From Tannerella sp. (GTDB taxonomy: Bacteria; Bacteroidota; Bacteroidia; Bacteroidales; Tannerellaceae): 32,380 bases of DNA. This document shows positions 1 to 8,465 of the stretch, piece after piece (position 1 is the first letter of the stretch; the number at the start of each line of letters is the position of its first letter). Below the pieces are notes generated by a model, which saw only the letters and a list, made by a program, of their open reading frames with translations, did not search any database and was not told the origin of the DNA. The position numbers were made by a program, and so were the translations under genes. Where the stretch lies: assembly GCA_031285685.1 (NCBI GenBank), contig JAITVS010000210.1:1-32380 (forward strand), written 5' to 3'.

Positions 1-71
1 AAATAACGCTGACGTTGATTTACCATGCCGTCTTTACAATGATTCAAACTACCACATTTTGGACAATCCAT
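1..71 (-). CDS. IS1-like transposase, N-terminal zinc-ribbon part (truncated by window edge)
   Basis: The minus strand opens with ATG at 71 and reads 23 codons to the window edge without a stop. The peptide begins MDCPKCGSLNHCKDGM and continues VNQRQRY. This has the CPxCG start, a second Cys further on and the (G/N)xQRY sequence typical of the zinc-ribbon N-terminus of IS1-family transposases (InsA-type) in Bacteroidota. The domain binds the element's ends. Only the first part is visible, so I cannot tell whether the element is complete or whether a frameshift to an InsB part follows. A TATCTTTG box lies 12 bases upstream of the ATG. The neighbouring surface-protein gene at 141 points the other way and starts only 69 bases from this ATG, so the element's end must lie within that gap. 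It could also be a domesticated zinc-ribbon protein, but an IS is much more likely. Confidence 0.72.
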   Translation of the reverse strand, partial: MDCPKCGSLNHCKDGMVNQRQRY

Positions 72-83
72 ACTTTTTTTCTA

Positions 84-115
84 CAAAGATAGTAAATCTA
101 TATGAATTTAACAAT
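84..115 (-). promoter_or_regulatory. Bacteroides-type promoter of the IS1-like transposase
   Basis: On the minus strand the -7 box is TATCTTTG (84-91), an exact match to TAnnTTTG. A TTG lies at 112-114, with 20 bases between the two boxes, which is the normal Bacteroides spacing. The transposase ATG follows closely. The minus-strand sequence beginning GGGCATTGTTAAATT at 119 may be the terminal repeat of the element; this is a guess from its position, as IS1-type reading frames start some 50 bases inside the end. Confidence 0.6.
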
Positions 116-140
116 GCCCAATTTTTAATTTATATAAGTT

Positions 141-3100
141 ATGAAAAAAATTATTACTTTTTTGATGCTATGTTGCATCTCTGCGCTATTTGTTCCACCT
201 GAGGCACGGGCGCAGTAAGCACAGACCGTGAACGAATCCGGAGGAACCGGATTGAACGATGGTCTTAAATTCGTCGTAAATACGAATGGAGCTTTGGCCG
301 TCTATCGTGATGACCACGCTCAGTACTATCCGGGAAACAATTGGAGTGACGTTGGTAGTCGTGGTTCCGGTGTGGCGTTAACATTTCGTTTTAGTAACGG
401 AAATAACTATTCTGCGAATACTGCATCATTGCAGGTTTGCTCTACAACTCCCGTAGTGAAAACAGGCAATACCTACAAGACAAGTATTTCCGGTTATGTA
501 AATTCAACGCTTTCGAGTGATCGATTTTTTGTAACGTTGGATGTGTCTTACACACATCCAAACAATCATTTTATAGTTGATTACATTGTCCGTTCTCCAC
601 GCACATTGACTGCAGCAGGTCAAACGGTACATATGTATCTCGACCATGATGCCATGATTCTGGGATGCGATGCTTCATATGGCTACATATCCAATAACAG
701 TACCGGCCATTTTGTGGGTGATTACAGAGCCAGCAACTGTGGAGCTTGTCCGGGTCCGGGTAATTTAACAGGTATAAGCAAGTATAAAAATCCGTCAAGT
801 CACGGATTTAAGGTAAAAAACAGCTTCCGTAGTTACTATACAGGACCATTTAGTCCCCGTAACACGATAAACAGTACATTGGAATTAGCAAACATATATG
901 TGACTAATTCATTTAAAGATGATGGTATCGCTGTTGAATTTACGGCCGGGCCGTTTACTCAGGCAAATCAGACATTCGTTCGCAGCGTTGCGCATTGTTA
1001 TGGAAACGATAAGACTGAATTTGATAATCTTGTAATAAATGTACCGGCGGCGCCGGCGGCAAGCACACCTGTAACCATAGAGTTTACATCGGCAGATTTT
1101 TTAGAAACAGAGGGTGACCATACTGCACAGAACGTTAAAATCAGAGTTAGTGGAGGTATACTTGCCTCTGACCAGGTTTGTTCATTTTTAATGTCCGGTG
1201 GAACAGCAGTGCAAAATACTGATTATGCGTATGTAAAAGGATTTACTATTCCTGCCGGAAATTATACAACTCCGAAGGATATCGTGCATTACCATTAAAG
1301 ATAATACTGTTTGTCATGATAACAAATGGGCTAATATAACGATTGAAACTCCTTCCATATGTAACGATATGTTGATACTCGGCAGCCAAAATTCTGCAAA
1401 AATGACGATTGAGGACGATGAGCCGAGACCTGCTATTACGACATCATTACAGGATGCCGTTTACAATACCGGAGAAATTGTTCCGGCTTTAAATCTGGCT
1501 TCAGATATTGCAGGCGCTACTATTACGTGGACAAACAGTAATCCTGCAATCGGACTTGCAGCAAGCGGAACAGGAAATATTCCGTCGTTTACGGCAACAA
1601 ATACATCTGCCACTCCTATTACTGCTACTATATCTGTTAAGGCAACAAAAGAATGTACCGGTATTACCAAAACATTTACAATTACCGTAAATTCGAAGTT
1701 CAACATCACTTACAATTATAACGGTGGGGTTGCACCATCAACAGCAAATCCGACAGATTTCCTTGTCGCTTCATTGCCAATGAATATTGTGAATGCACCG
1801 ACCCGTACAGGATATACGTTTGCCGGATGGACATGTGCCGCATTGGGTATAACAACACCGGAAAATCCATTTACGATTCCGGCCGGAACTATCCAGCATG
1901 TAGCTCTTACTGCAGATTGGGGATCCGGTGCTAATGTATACAACATCACATTCACCACTTCTACCGGTATTACCAACCCGAACACGAACAGAACGTATAC
2001 ATACGAAGACAATGTATCGATTGCCAATCCTACAATTCCCGGATTTACATTCAAGGGATGGACGATTGTGAACGATGAAGCTTCTTCTCCCGCAATCAAT
2101 CCGAAGAAAAATGTTTCCTGGACTCAGCATACGGTATATGGAAATCTGCAGTTTTCGGCTACGGCGCCTACACTAGGGGGAAGCACTACGCCTTCAGTTA
2201 TAGATACTACAAACTGGTCTCCGAATAAATACACGATTACATACGATTATGACGGCGGAGTTGCTCCTGAACCATCAAATCCGACGACCTACAATACACT
2301 GACGGCAGCAATCAATCTGAGTGCTCCTACACGCAGCGGTTATACGTTCAGAGGCTGGACAATCACAAGTTCCGAATCAGCAGTATCATTTTTACCTCTG
2401 ACACAAGTTATTCCGACAGGTTCTTACGGAAATTTGACATGTAAAGCGAATTGGGGTGAAAACGGTTATACTATTTCATACCAGTTGAATGGAGCTGTAC
2501 ATCCGCAGACACCGATCGCTTATTCGTTTACAGATCGAGTAACTGTTGCAAATCCGACACTTGTAGGTTATACTTTCAAAGGATGGACGATCACAAACAC
2601 AGAATCTGCATCTCCTGCAATCACCCCAACTAAGAATGTAACATTTGGTCCGAGTACTGTATTCGGAAACTTGACATTTACAGCTCCTGCACCTCCTGCA
2701 TCAGGCGGTGGCAACTCAAGTTGGGATCAGATTACATATAACATTACATACAATCTGAATGGTGGTTCCCATGGAGCAAGTCATCCTAATACATACAAGG
2801 TGACTGATAATGTTTCAATTTCAGTTCCGACAAAGGCGGGTTATACATTTGCCGGATGGACAATCGTGAGCGACTCCTTAACATCACCGCTTCCGACATC
2901 AGGTAATCCGACAACAACATTCGGACCGTCAAACGGCATTTATGGCAATCTGATATTCACTGCAACATGGAGTACTGATGCTTACACCATCACTTATAAC
3001 CCTGGAGCTGCTGATGCGTCGTTTACCAATAATACGAATCCGGGAACATACAACATTGAAGACACTCCTATTTCATTGACTGATGCAGGTGCAAAACGCA

Positions 3101-6100
3101 ATGGTTATACTTTTGCGGGATGGAATATCGTAAGTAGTGTTGCCAGCGTTACAATTCCTGATGGAATGGCTATTCCTGCCAATACTCATGGAAACCTGAC
3201 AAGCACGGCTAAATGGACGATCAACAATTACAACATTACATTCTCCGTACCTGCTATGGTCAGCAATCCGAACAGTAACAGAACTTATACATATGAGGAC
3301 GATGTTACGATCGCCAATCCTACAATTCCGGGGTACACATTTGCCGGTTGGACAATTGTGAACGATGAAGCTTCGTCTCCTGCTATTGCTCCGATCAATT
3401 CTGCTTGGGCGAAACATACGGTGTATGGAAATATGGCATTCTCTGTTACGGATCCCACAACAGATCCTACAAACTGGAGCATGATCGAATACAATATCAC
3501 GTATGATCTGAACGGAGGTACACCTCCTGCAACGGCAAACCCGACACAGTACAACGTACAGACACCGGCAATCACGTTGAATGCACCGACACGTACGGGA
3601 TACACATTCACTGGTTGGACAATCACCGGCGATTCGCTGGCTGTAACATTTACGAACCCGACAAATGCAATACCGACAGGTTCGTATGGTAATCTGACTT
3701 GTAGAGCTAACTGGGGAATAAATCCTTATGCGATCACGTATAGTGTGGCTCCGGGTATAACACATTCACAGACCCCGACAGGTTATACGTTTGAAGACGC
3801 TGTGACTATTGCTAATCCAATCCTTACGGGATATACATTCTCCGGCTGGACAATTACAAATGATGCTCCTTCGGCACCGGCAATTGCTCCTACGAAAAAC
3901 GTTAGCTGGTCACCCAATACCGTATTCGGAAACCTGACAATGAAAGTTGAATATCCGACAGGTGATTCTACAACTAACTGGACGAAGAACAAATATGCGG
4001 TAATATATAATCAGAATGGTGGCTCAGGTGCGGTTACGGTAGATTCTAACAGTCCTTATATATGGGGTAGAACAGTTACCGTACTTGGAAAGGCTTCCGG
4101 TATGGTATATACGAACGCTATGTACTTAGGATGGGCCAGCACTACGGTTGCTCTTATTACGACTCAGGCTCAGGAAGATGCTGTTGTGCCGACATTGACC
4201 CAGGCCGGTAATACGTTTGCTATGCCATATCGTGACACAACATTCTATGCGGTATGGGCAATCGATGCGAACGGACCGGGTGGCGGACCTGATGGTACGC
4301 CTGACTACAAGCAGGTTGCAATAAACTACCTGCCATCGTCTTCTGTTGCAGCATCTTCAGGCACTTACCCTGCCAATGTGATGTTTAACAAAAACTCAAC
4401 AGGAACTGTATCCGGAAATACCGGCAACCTGCAGGCGACAAAAAAGATTCTGATGGGATGGAGTACGAACAATGTTCCTTCCATAAGTGCTACAGGTTCA
4501 CTCCCTGCTAATATGTACAGTTTTGGCGCTCCGATAAGTCTCGGAACCACAGATATAACACTCTATGCTGTTTGGGCGGATGATAACAATGGAAATGGTA
4601 CTCCGGACTTCAAAGAGACGACATCGACAACGCCGGAAGTACCGACTAGCCCGGCAGATCCTGGAACGAGACCTAGTAGACCGGGAGCACGCAGTCTTGC
4701 CCTCGGATCGGAAATACATCGTCCTGAAATGGGAAGCAGTTTAATGACTCGGAACATGATGACTCGTAGTAGCAATGATGTATGGGCAGACTGGAAATCC
4801 GACTGGGATATACGTAATGTACAAGAGCGGGCTTTTGCCGATGATTGCAGATACGATTATGTTATAGCGATGGATACCTTGCGGGGTTCGCGTGCATACT
4901 ATGACATGCTTTATCCTGGAGATCCTTTCCCTCCTTACTATTATGAATCATGGGTTGAGGAAGATTCCTGGTTATACTGGAGCTATGAGGGTGATTGGAA
5001 TTCAATCCGCGACAGTTTCGTGATAAATGGGATGAATAACATATCCGGAGATGCTTATGAGGGTGCTGGTCAATTTCTTGATTCTGTATTTATACCGGGA
5101 CAGACATACCTTGCGTCTGACTATGTGATGAATATGATTACCAATGAGATAGTACACAGTTCTTCAGTAAAAGCAGACTTAGCATCCGGTAACTATGATG
5201 TGTCAGAATACTATCCGGGTAAATACGATCCATTTGTCAAGTTCAATGCTGACCTTATCACGGAAGCGCTTAATGGCGGCGAATTAAGAATTACATATAA
5301 GGTGCGTGCAGTAAGCGGTAATCCTATGGGGTCATATGGCGGTGGAGTAACACTATTCAAACACATCTATAAACGATTTGAACCGGTAGATGAAATTGTA
5401 AGCCAGTATGTATCACCGGCCGGTAGATGGGATGTTAGTATTAATTACGGTACACGGGATTTGAAACGCAGTATCAACGGCGCTGCATGGAACAATGCAT
5501 ATGCTCCGCTTACCAGCTGGGAACAACTATGTGTAAACGATGGCGGTGAAATCCGTTTACGTGATCCGGGAGATGAATGTGGTAAGATCATTTATTTCAA
5601 TCATATTTTAACACCTGTTACTCAACGAAGAGTGATGATACATTCTATGGATGGAATAGCAAAGGTTTCTCCTGCAGCAGACATGGATCATTATGTTGAA
5701 GGGCACAAGGACTTTACATTTGCTATGTCTTTTACGGATAAAGCGTTGAAAGTAATAGCTCAGCAACATTACTCCGGTAATAAACAAGAGCTGATTGGTG
5801 ACTCTATCGGTGAAAAGACATACCAATATACGATCCCTCAGGTAGTAGAGCCAATGGATGTCTATATCACAAACGAGCCTGCAAGCGCAACGTCTAATGA
5901 TGTAATCGGCAATTTAGTTAATGTATGGGCTTATGGCAATACATTATATATCCGTAATGATGGGGCTACTAAGGCTAACATCTATAGCTTAAGCGGATTA
6001 TTACTAAAACAGTTGAATCTGACGGACATTATCACGCAAGAAGTGATGGAGCGTGGAGTGTATGTAATAGAACTTGATAGCAAGCATTACAAAGTAATTA

Positions 6101-6108
6101 TACGTTAA
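141..6108 (+). pseudogene. Large InlB-repeat (Flg_new) surface protein with T9SS sorting domain, broken by a stop codon and a frameshift
   Basis: ATG at 141 starts a clear signal peptide (KK, a hydrophobic stretch, then ARA before Gln). In-frame TAA at 216-218 follows at codon 26. The same frame then stays open from codon 27 to 1298, where it ends in TAA. Homologous sequence resumes one frame over: GTG (1284-1286), an apparently extra C at 1287, then ATT ACC ATT AAA. Removing one base gives 1989 codons to the TAA at 6106-6108. The restored protein has an N-terminal domain, a Calx-beta-like segment ending near TIEDDEP, a PKD-like stretch, nine InlB B-repeats with the GYTFxGW signature plus two divergent ones, two DxNGxGTPDxK-like Asp/Asn loops, a unique region, and a T9SS type A sorting domain ending KHYKVIIR. 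Such proteins are exported and anchored on the cell surface as adhesins or matrix components. The 1579-codon 3' part is intact, so inactivation looks recent. Alternatives are sequencing errors or an inactive allele. Confidence 0.8.
1699..4580 (+). repeat. Array of InlB B-repeats (Listeria-Bacteroides repeat) inside the surface-protein gene
   Basis: About eleven units of roughly 75-90 codons. Nine carry GY/FTFxGW (for example GYTFAGWT, GFTFKGWT, GYTFTGWT); the last two are diverged to YLGWA and LMGWS. Units alternate between those starting with YNxNGG and those starting with a TYxFED-type strand. A block of three units at about 1942-2685 closely matches the block at about 3232-3948. The fold is a small beta-grasp-like module used in extracellular adhesins. 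Confidence 0.85.
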
Positions 6109-6130
6109 TGAGTTTCTTCTGATACTTAAA

Positions 6131-6169
6131 GGAGCGGTGAATGTGAAGTTCATCGCTTCTTTTTGTTTT
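6131..6169 (+). terminator. Rho-independent terminator of the large surface-protein gene
   Basis: AGCGGTGAA (6133-6141) pairs with TTCATCGCT (6149-6157), nine pairs with one G-T, across a seven-base loop. It is followed by TCTTTTTGTTTT. It lies 25 bases after the stop codon of the surface-protein gene. Confidence 0.8.
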
Positions 6170-6192
6170 AACATGGAATAATAATAAAAACA

Positions 6193-6231
6193 ATTTGCAT
6201 ATTTGTATCTGCAAGTATGCAAATGTATTTG
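6193..6231 (+). promoter_or_regulatory. Candidate promoter with an overlapping inverted repeat, upstream of the small exported protein
   Basis: ATTTGCAT (6193-6200) and ATGCAAAT (6217-6224) form a perfect 8-base inverted repeat with a 16-base gap, the geometry of a dimeric repressor site. TTTG at 6202-6205 lies inside the repeat. It is 18 bases from TGTATTTG (6224-6231), which matches TAnnTTTG at all but one fixed position. A repressor bound here would block the promoter. No regulator is identified. Confidence 0.4.
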
Positions 6232-6253
6232 AAATTCGTAATTATATTGAAAC

Positions 6254-6721
6254 ATGAAAAAAATCAATCTTTTATTCGTTTTTGTTTTTGTGTGTGGATT
6301 ATTCGCAGTGCAGGATGGATTTTCACAATCCATGTATTGGCAGGATGGTAAGATTATAGCTACACAGGATGGTAAAAATGGTATCAAAGTTTCAGCTTCG
6401 ACTTTTCAGTTGAAAAACAAGCACCTTCTTGAATTTAAGGATGGACAGTTACGTGAGGATCTCAGACAGGGCTATTATACAGAGGAGATGGATAAAATCA
6501 GTTATTATAGCGATGAAGAGATATATGTCGGTTATTATGTGCCATCAAAAGGGCATTATTATTCTGTTTCCAAGGGAGGTGGAAAAGAAACGTTAGCGGC
6601 ATACATAAAGGATGGGAATATCTATAATATAGATAACACGCTTGTCTACAAATATGATAAAGATTTCGCCCCTGTTTTTATGGGCTTTATCCTGTTTTTC
6701 TTTTTGGGATATACAGCATAG
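6254..6721 (+). CDS. Small exported protein of unknown function
   Basis: 155 residues. The N-terminus is a signal peptide (MKK, then a Phe/Val-rich core, then GFS before Gln), so the protein is exported. The mature part starts QSMYWQDGK and has repeated short Asp-Gly turns (WQDGK, TQDGKNG, FKDGQ, IKDGN) and many tyrosines, suggesting a small beta-sheet protein with MORN-like or WG-like spacing, though no clear family is recognised. The last 17 or so residues (VFMGFILFFFLGYTA region) are strongly hydrophobic and could be a membrane anchor. The gene stands alone, with a candidate operator-bearing promoter upstream and a hairpin terminator about 70 bases downstream. The start is supported by the signal peptide beginning exactly at the ATG. 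The function is not known. Confidence 0.75.
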   Translation: MKKINLLFVFVFVCGLFAVQDGFSQSMYWQDGKIIATQDGKNGIKVSASTFQLKNKHLLEFKDGQLREDLRQGYYTEEMDKISYYSDEEIYVGYYVPSKGHYYSVSKGGGKETLAAYIKDGNIYNIDNTLVYKYDKDFAPVFMGFILFFFLGYTA

Positions 6722-6726
6722 ATGAA

Positions 6727-6738
6727 GTGAAATTTCAC
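6727..6738. repeat. 12-base perfect palindrome
   Basis: GTGAAATTTCAC lies six bases after the stop codon of the small exported protein. It has no loop, so it is more likely a protein-binding site or chance than an RNA hairpin. Confidence 0.3.
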
Positions 6739-6790
6739 ATTTTGGGCCGTTTGTTAAAATAATATTTGGATTCAATTCCGGATTTAAACA

Positions 6791-6824
6791 GAAAATCCAT
6801 CTTCTTTAGAGGGTGGATTTTTAA
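6791..6824 (+). terminator. Hairpin terminator, possibly bidirectional
   Basis: AAAATCCATC (6792-6801) pairs with GGTGGATTTT (6812-6821), including one G-T pair, around a ten-base loop. T residues follow on the plus strand and A residues precede it, so it could stop transcription from both sides. It ends the transcription unit of the small exported protein. Confidence 0.65.
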
Positions 6825-6897
6825 TTGATGTACATGATACCCATCATTGCAAAACAAAGAGAAGCCTGCTTCATGGATTTATGCCATAGCGATAAAC

Positions 6898-7105
6898 ACT
6901 TCGATTTCGAAGGTTAGAAAGGATCACCTGCTTGAGTTCTGCGATTCTGTGCCCCGATATTGAGGTTGTCGATCCTTATGAGCAACAGGATCGAAACGAA
7001 AACTACCAACGATTGATAAATGCCCTCCATGAATTGAATGAAATACCAAAAAATCCTCCGTGAACTAAAAGATATATATAAACAATTTGAAGATTCAGAT
7101 GAATA
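6898..7105 (+). pseudogene. Decayed remnant of an unidentified gene (frameshifted C-terminal end)
   Basis: No intact reading frame is present. One frame reads about 50 codons ending at TGA 7061-7063. It includes the plausible coding run CPDIEVVDPYEQQDRNENYQ and then RLINALHELNEIPKNPP. Shifting by one base near 7045 continues as YQKILRELKDIYKQFEDSDE before TAA at 7103-7105. The joined tail (LINALHELNEI / YQKILRELKDIYK) has the heptad character of an amphipathic helix. This looks like the end of a protein-coding gene with a frameshift and lost 5' part. The family is not recognised. Confidence 0.35.
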
Positions 7106-7110
7106 AAAAT

Positions 7111-7380
7111 ATGCCTATGAGATGATTTATTATTAGCCTGTTAGCGCTTCTGACAAGTGCCAGCACCTTTGCATTTACTCCGGAAATGAAAACAATTCCA
7201 TTAAATGATGGAGAAGTAATTGAAGCCCGGCTTTGTCTGCCAGAGAATGAAGTGAATACAATCGTATTCTGTATTTCCGGAACGGGACCAACGACCTATT
7301 TAACCAAGAGGCCAACATTTGACTTTTTCGATGAGCTTGCAAATGGCTTTTGCGATGAAGCGATGGCATTTGTTTTATAG
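7111..7380 (+). pseudogene. Truncated alpha/beta-hydrolase gene with an in-frame stop in its signal peptide
   Basis: From ATG at 7111 the frame reads MPMR, TGA (7123-7125), then FIISLLALLTSASTFA, a good signal-peptide core interrupted by the stop. It continues MKTIPLNDGEVIEARLCLPE and then NTIVFCISGTGPTTYL, FDFFDELANGF. The IVFCISGTGP segment is the first core strand and oxyanion-loop region of secreted alpha/beta hydrolases (esterase or peptidase S9-like). The frame stops at TAG 7378-7380 right after AFVL, where family members continue with a tyrosine-rich strand and the nucleophile elbow. A one-base shift gives FYSQYDTI before another stop. About three quarters of a normal enzyme, including all catalytic residues, is missing. 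An ATG at 7186 could start a 64-residue peptide, but this would lack any catalytic function. Confidence 0.6.
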
Positions 7381-7664
7381 TCAATATGATACAATTTAGG
7401 CAACAAGCTGTTGCCGAATTAGAATTAGTACAACAGTTTATTGCCTGCACAAATTAGTTTGTCTTGTTATGTGGTCGTAATGAATTTTAAATGAGTAATT
7501 TAAGATATAATTGTGCTTGTTTCTTAAATGTTTGGTACTTTTGTTGTCAATAGGAATCTATATGGTGAGATAAAAATAAGTTGATAGAAGCAGAACAATT
7601 TAATCAAACGCGAAAGTCATTAAACAATACATAGTATAATAACATCTTTTAAAATTTAAGTTTT
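7381..7664. other. Intergenic stretch with a promoter but no convincing gene
   Basis: It begins with likely debris of the broken hydrolase region, including a 23-codon frame (7387-7458) that starts ATG ATA CAA TTT. Its second half is very AT-rich and holds the promoter at 7516-7543 for the thioesterase gene. The leader from that promoter to the next ATG is about 115 bases. Confidence 0.5.
7516..7543 (+). promoter_or_regulatory. Candidate promoter of the thioesterase-like gene
   Basis: TACTTTTG (7536-7543) is an exact TAnnTTTG match. CTTG at 7516-7519 is 16 bases upstream, which is short; ATTG at 7510-7513 would be 22 bases upstream, which is long. The -7 box is the main evidence. Confidence 0.45.
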
Positions 7665-8078
7665 ATGAATGTTTTAGAGTTGCCATTTAACCTGCATGTC
7701 GGATTAGAAAAGTCTTCGGATAGTGAATATCTATTAATTTTACGGGAAGAAGATAAATATTTGAACCATTTGGATACTGTACATGCAAGTGCACAATTTG
7801 CTTTAGCCGAAGCTACAAGCGGCTATTTTCTACTTAATGAATTCAAGGAATTAACCGATGTTATACCTATTGTTCGTAAAGTTGAGACAAAATACAGAAA
7901 GCCTGCCACCGGAAGAATCTTTTCAAAGGCTGATTTTGTAAATACAGATAAAGCTAAGGCAATGGAAGAGTTAAATATCAGGCAAAGGGTATTGGTCACA
8001 GTAAGAGTTTTATTGTATGATTCCGAGAAAAATAATGTTATGCAATCGGATTTTGAATGGTTTATTTCAAAAAAGTAG
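7665..8078 (+). CDS. Hotdog-fold thioesterase-like protein (DUF4442/YiiD C-terminal type)
   Basis: 137 residues, the usual size for a single hotdog domain. The N-terminus ELPFNLHVGLEKS, the central LNHLDTVHASAQFALAEATSGYF and the final strand VLVTVRVLLYDSEKN fit the order of a hotdog fold: strand, long central helix preceded by an N-H-x-D/xxHASA segment, then antiparallel strands. Members of this family hydrolyse acyl-CoA or related thioesters, but the substrate cannot be read from the sequence. There is no signal peptide, so it should be cytoplasmic. It forms its own transcription unit, with a promoter upstream and a strong hairpin about 60 bases downstream. The ATG at 7665 is chosen because the conserved N-terminal strand starts right after it. 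The fold assignment is firmer than any precise activity. Confidence 0.75.
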   Translation: MNVLELPFNLHVGLEKSSDSEYLLILREEDKYLNHLDTVHASAQFALAEATSGYFLLNEFKELTDVIPIVRKVETKYRKPATGRIFSKADFVNTDKAKAMEELNIRQRVLVTVRVLLYDSEKNNVMQSDFEWFISKK

Positions 8079-8120
8079 ATTTTTTACGGTGATCCGATTT
8101 CAGGATGTAGTGTATCATGT

Positions 8121-8165
8121 TTGAAAAAGAAAAAAAGATTAAGCAATCGCCTAATCTCTTTATTT
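8121..8165 (-). terminator. Bidirectional terminator between the thioesterase gene and tRNA-Pro
   Basis: AGATTA (8136-8141) pairs with TAATCT (8152-8157), with extra GC pairs nearer the loop. On the minus strand it is followed by a long T-run (complement of 8121-8136), ideal for ending the tRNA transcript. On the plus strand CTCTTTATTTTC follows, so it may also end the thioesterase mRNA. Confidence 0.75.
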
Positions 8166-8171
8166 TCAATG

Positions 8172-8245
8172 TCGGGATGACAGGATTTGAACCTGCGACC
8201 ACACGCCCCCCAGACGCGTACTCTACCGGGCTGAGCTACATCCCG
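8172..8245 (-). tRNA. tRNA-Pro (anticodon GGG)
   Basis: On the minus strand the 74-base gene folds fully: acceptor CGGGATG/CATCCCG, D-arm GCTC/GAGT with GG in the loop, anticodon stem CGCGT/GCGTG around loop CTGGGGG, variable TGGTC, T-arm GCAGG-TTCAAAT-CCTGT, discriminator A. The anticodon GGG is the complement of 8209-8211. CCA is not encoded and would be added after transcription. It reads proline codons CCC and CCU. It stands alone with its own promoter and terminator. Confidence 0.95.
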
Positions 8246-8260
8246 CTTATTTTTGCGATG

Positions 8261-8290
8261 CAAAGATATAAATTAATTGGTAATTGTCAA
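8261..8290 (-). promoter_or_regulatory. Promoter of tRNA-Pro
   Basis: On the minus strand TATCTTTG (8261-8268) exactly matches the Bacteroides -7 box. TTGAC (8286-8290) supplies the -33 element, with 19 bases between its TTG and the -7 box. The mature tRNA 5' end is 16 bases beyond the -7 box. Confidence 0.75.
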
Positions 8291-8403
8291 TAGTTCCGGT
8301 TAAAAAACTTCGGTGTTTAAATATACCGGGATAATGCAAACCTGAAGTGTTTGTATTCTATTGAAAAGACGATAGGAAAAGGTTATTTTGAGGCGGAACA
8401 CTA

Positions 8404-8432
8404 ATTGTAAAAATAAAAAAGTGCTATCTTTG
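8404..8432 (+). promoter_or_regulatory. Promoter of the small membrane protein / T9SS cargo unit
   Basis: TATCTTTG (8425-8432) is an exact -7 match. ATTG at 8404-8407 lies 17 bases upstream. Because the box sits downstream of the earliest in-frame ATG (8388), translation more likely starts at ATG 8466. Confidence 0.6.
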
Positions 8433-8465
8433 CGAAAAGTAGTGAATCTTTTAAAAATTATCAAT

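Noticed and set aside
216-218. TAA after the signal peptide as programmed readthrough or recoding
   Set aside because: TAA is not a selenocysteine or pyrrolysine codon, no stimulatory structure is evident, and a second lesion at about 1287 in the same gene makes decay the simpler reading.
3073-3765. 230-codon minus-strand frame opposite the InlB repeats
   Set aside because: Cys/Arg/Ile-rich composition repeating with the opposite-strand repeats; a shadow of the repeat array.
8388-8465. Longer N-terminus for the small membrane protein (start at 8388)
   Set aside because: A consensus -7 promoter box at 8425-8432 lies inside this extension, and the extra residues are basic and low-complexity; the ATG at 8466 directly precedes the first membrane helix.
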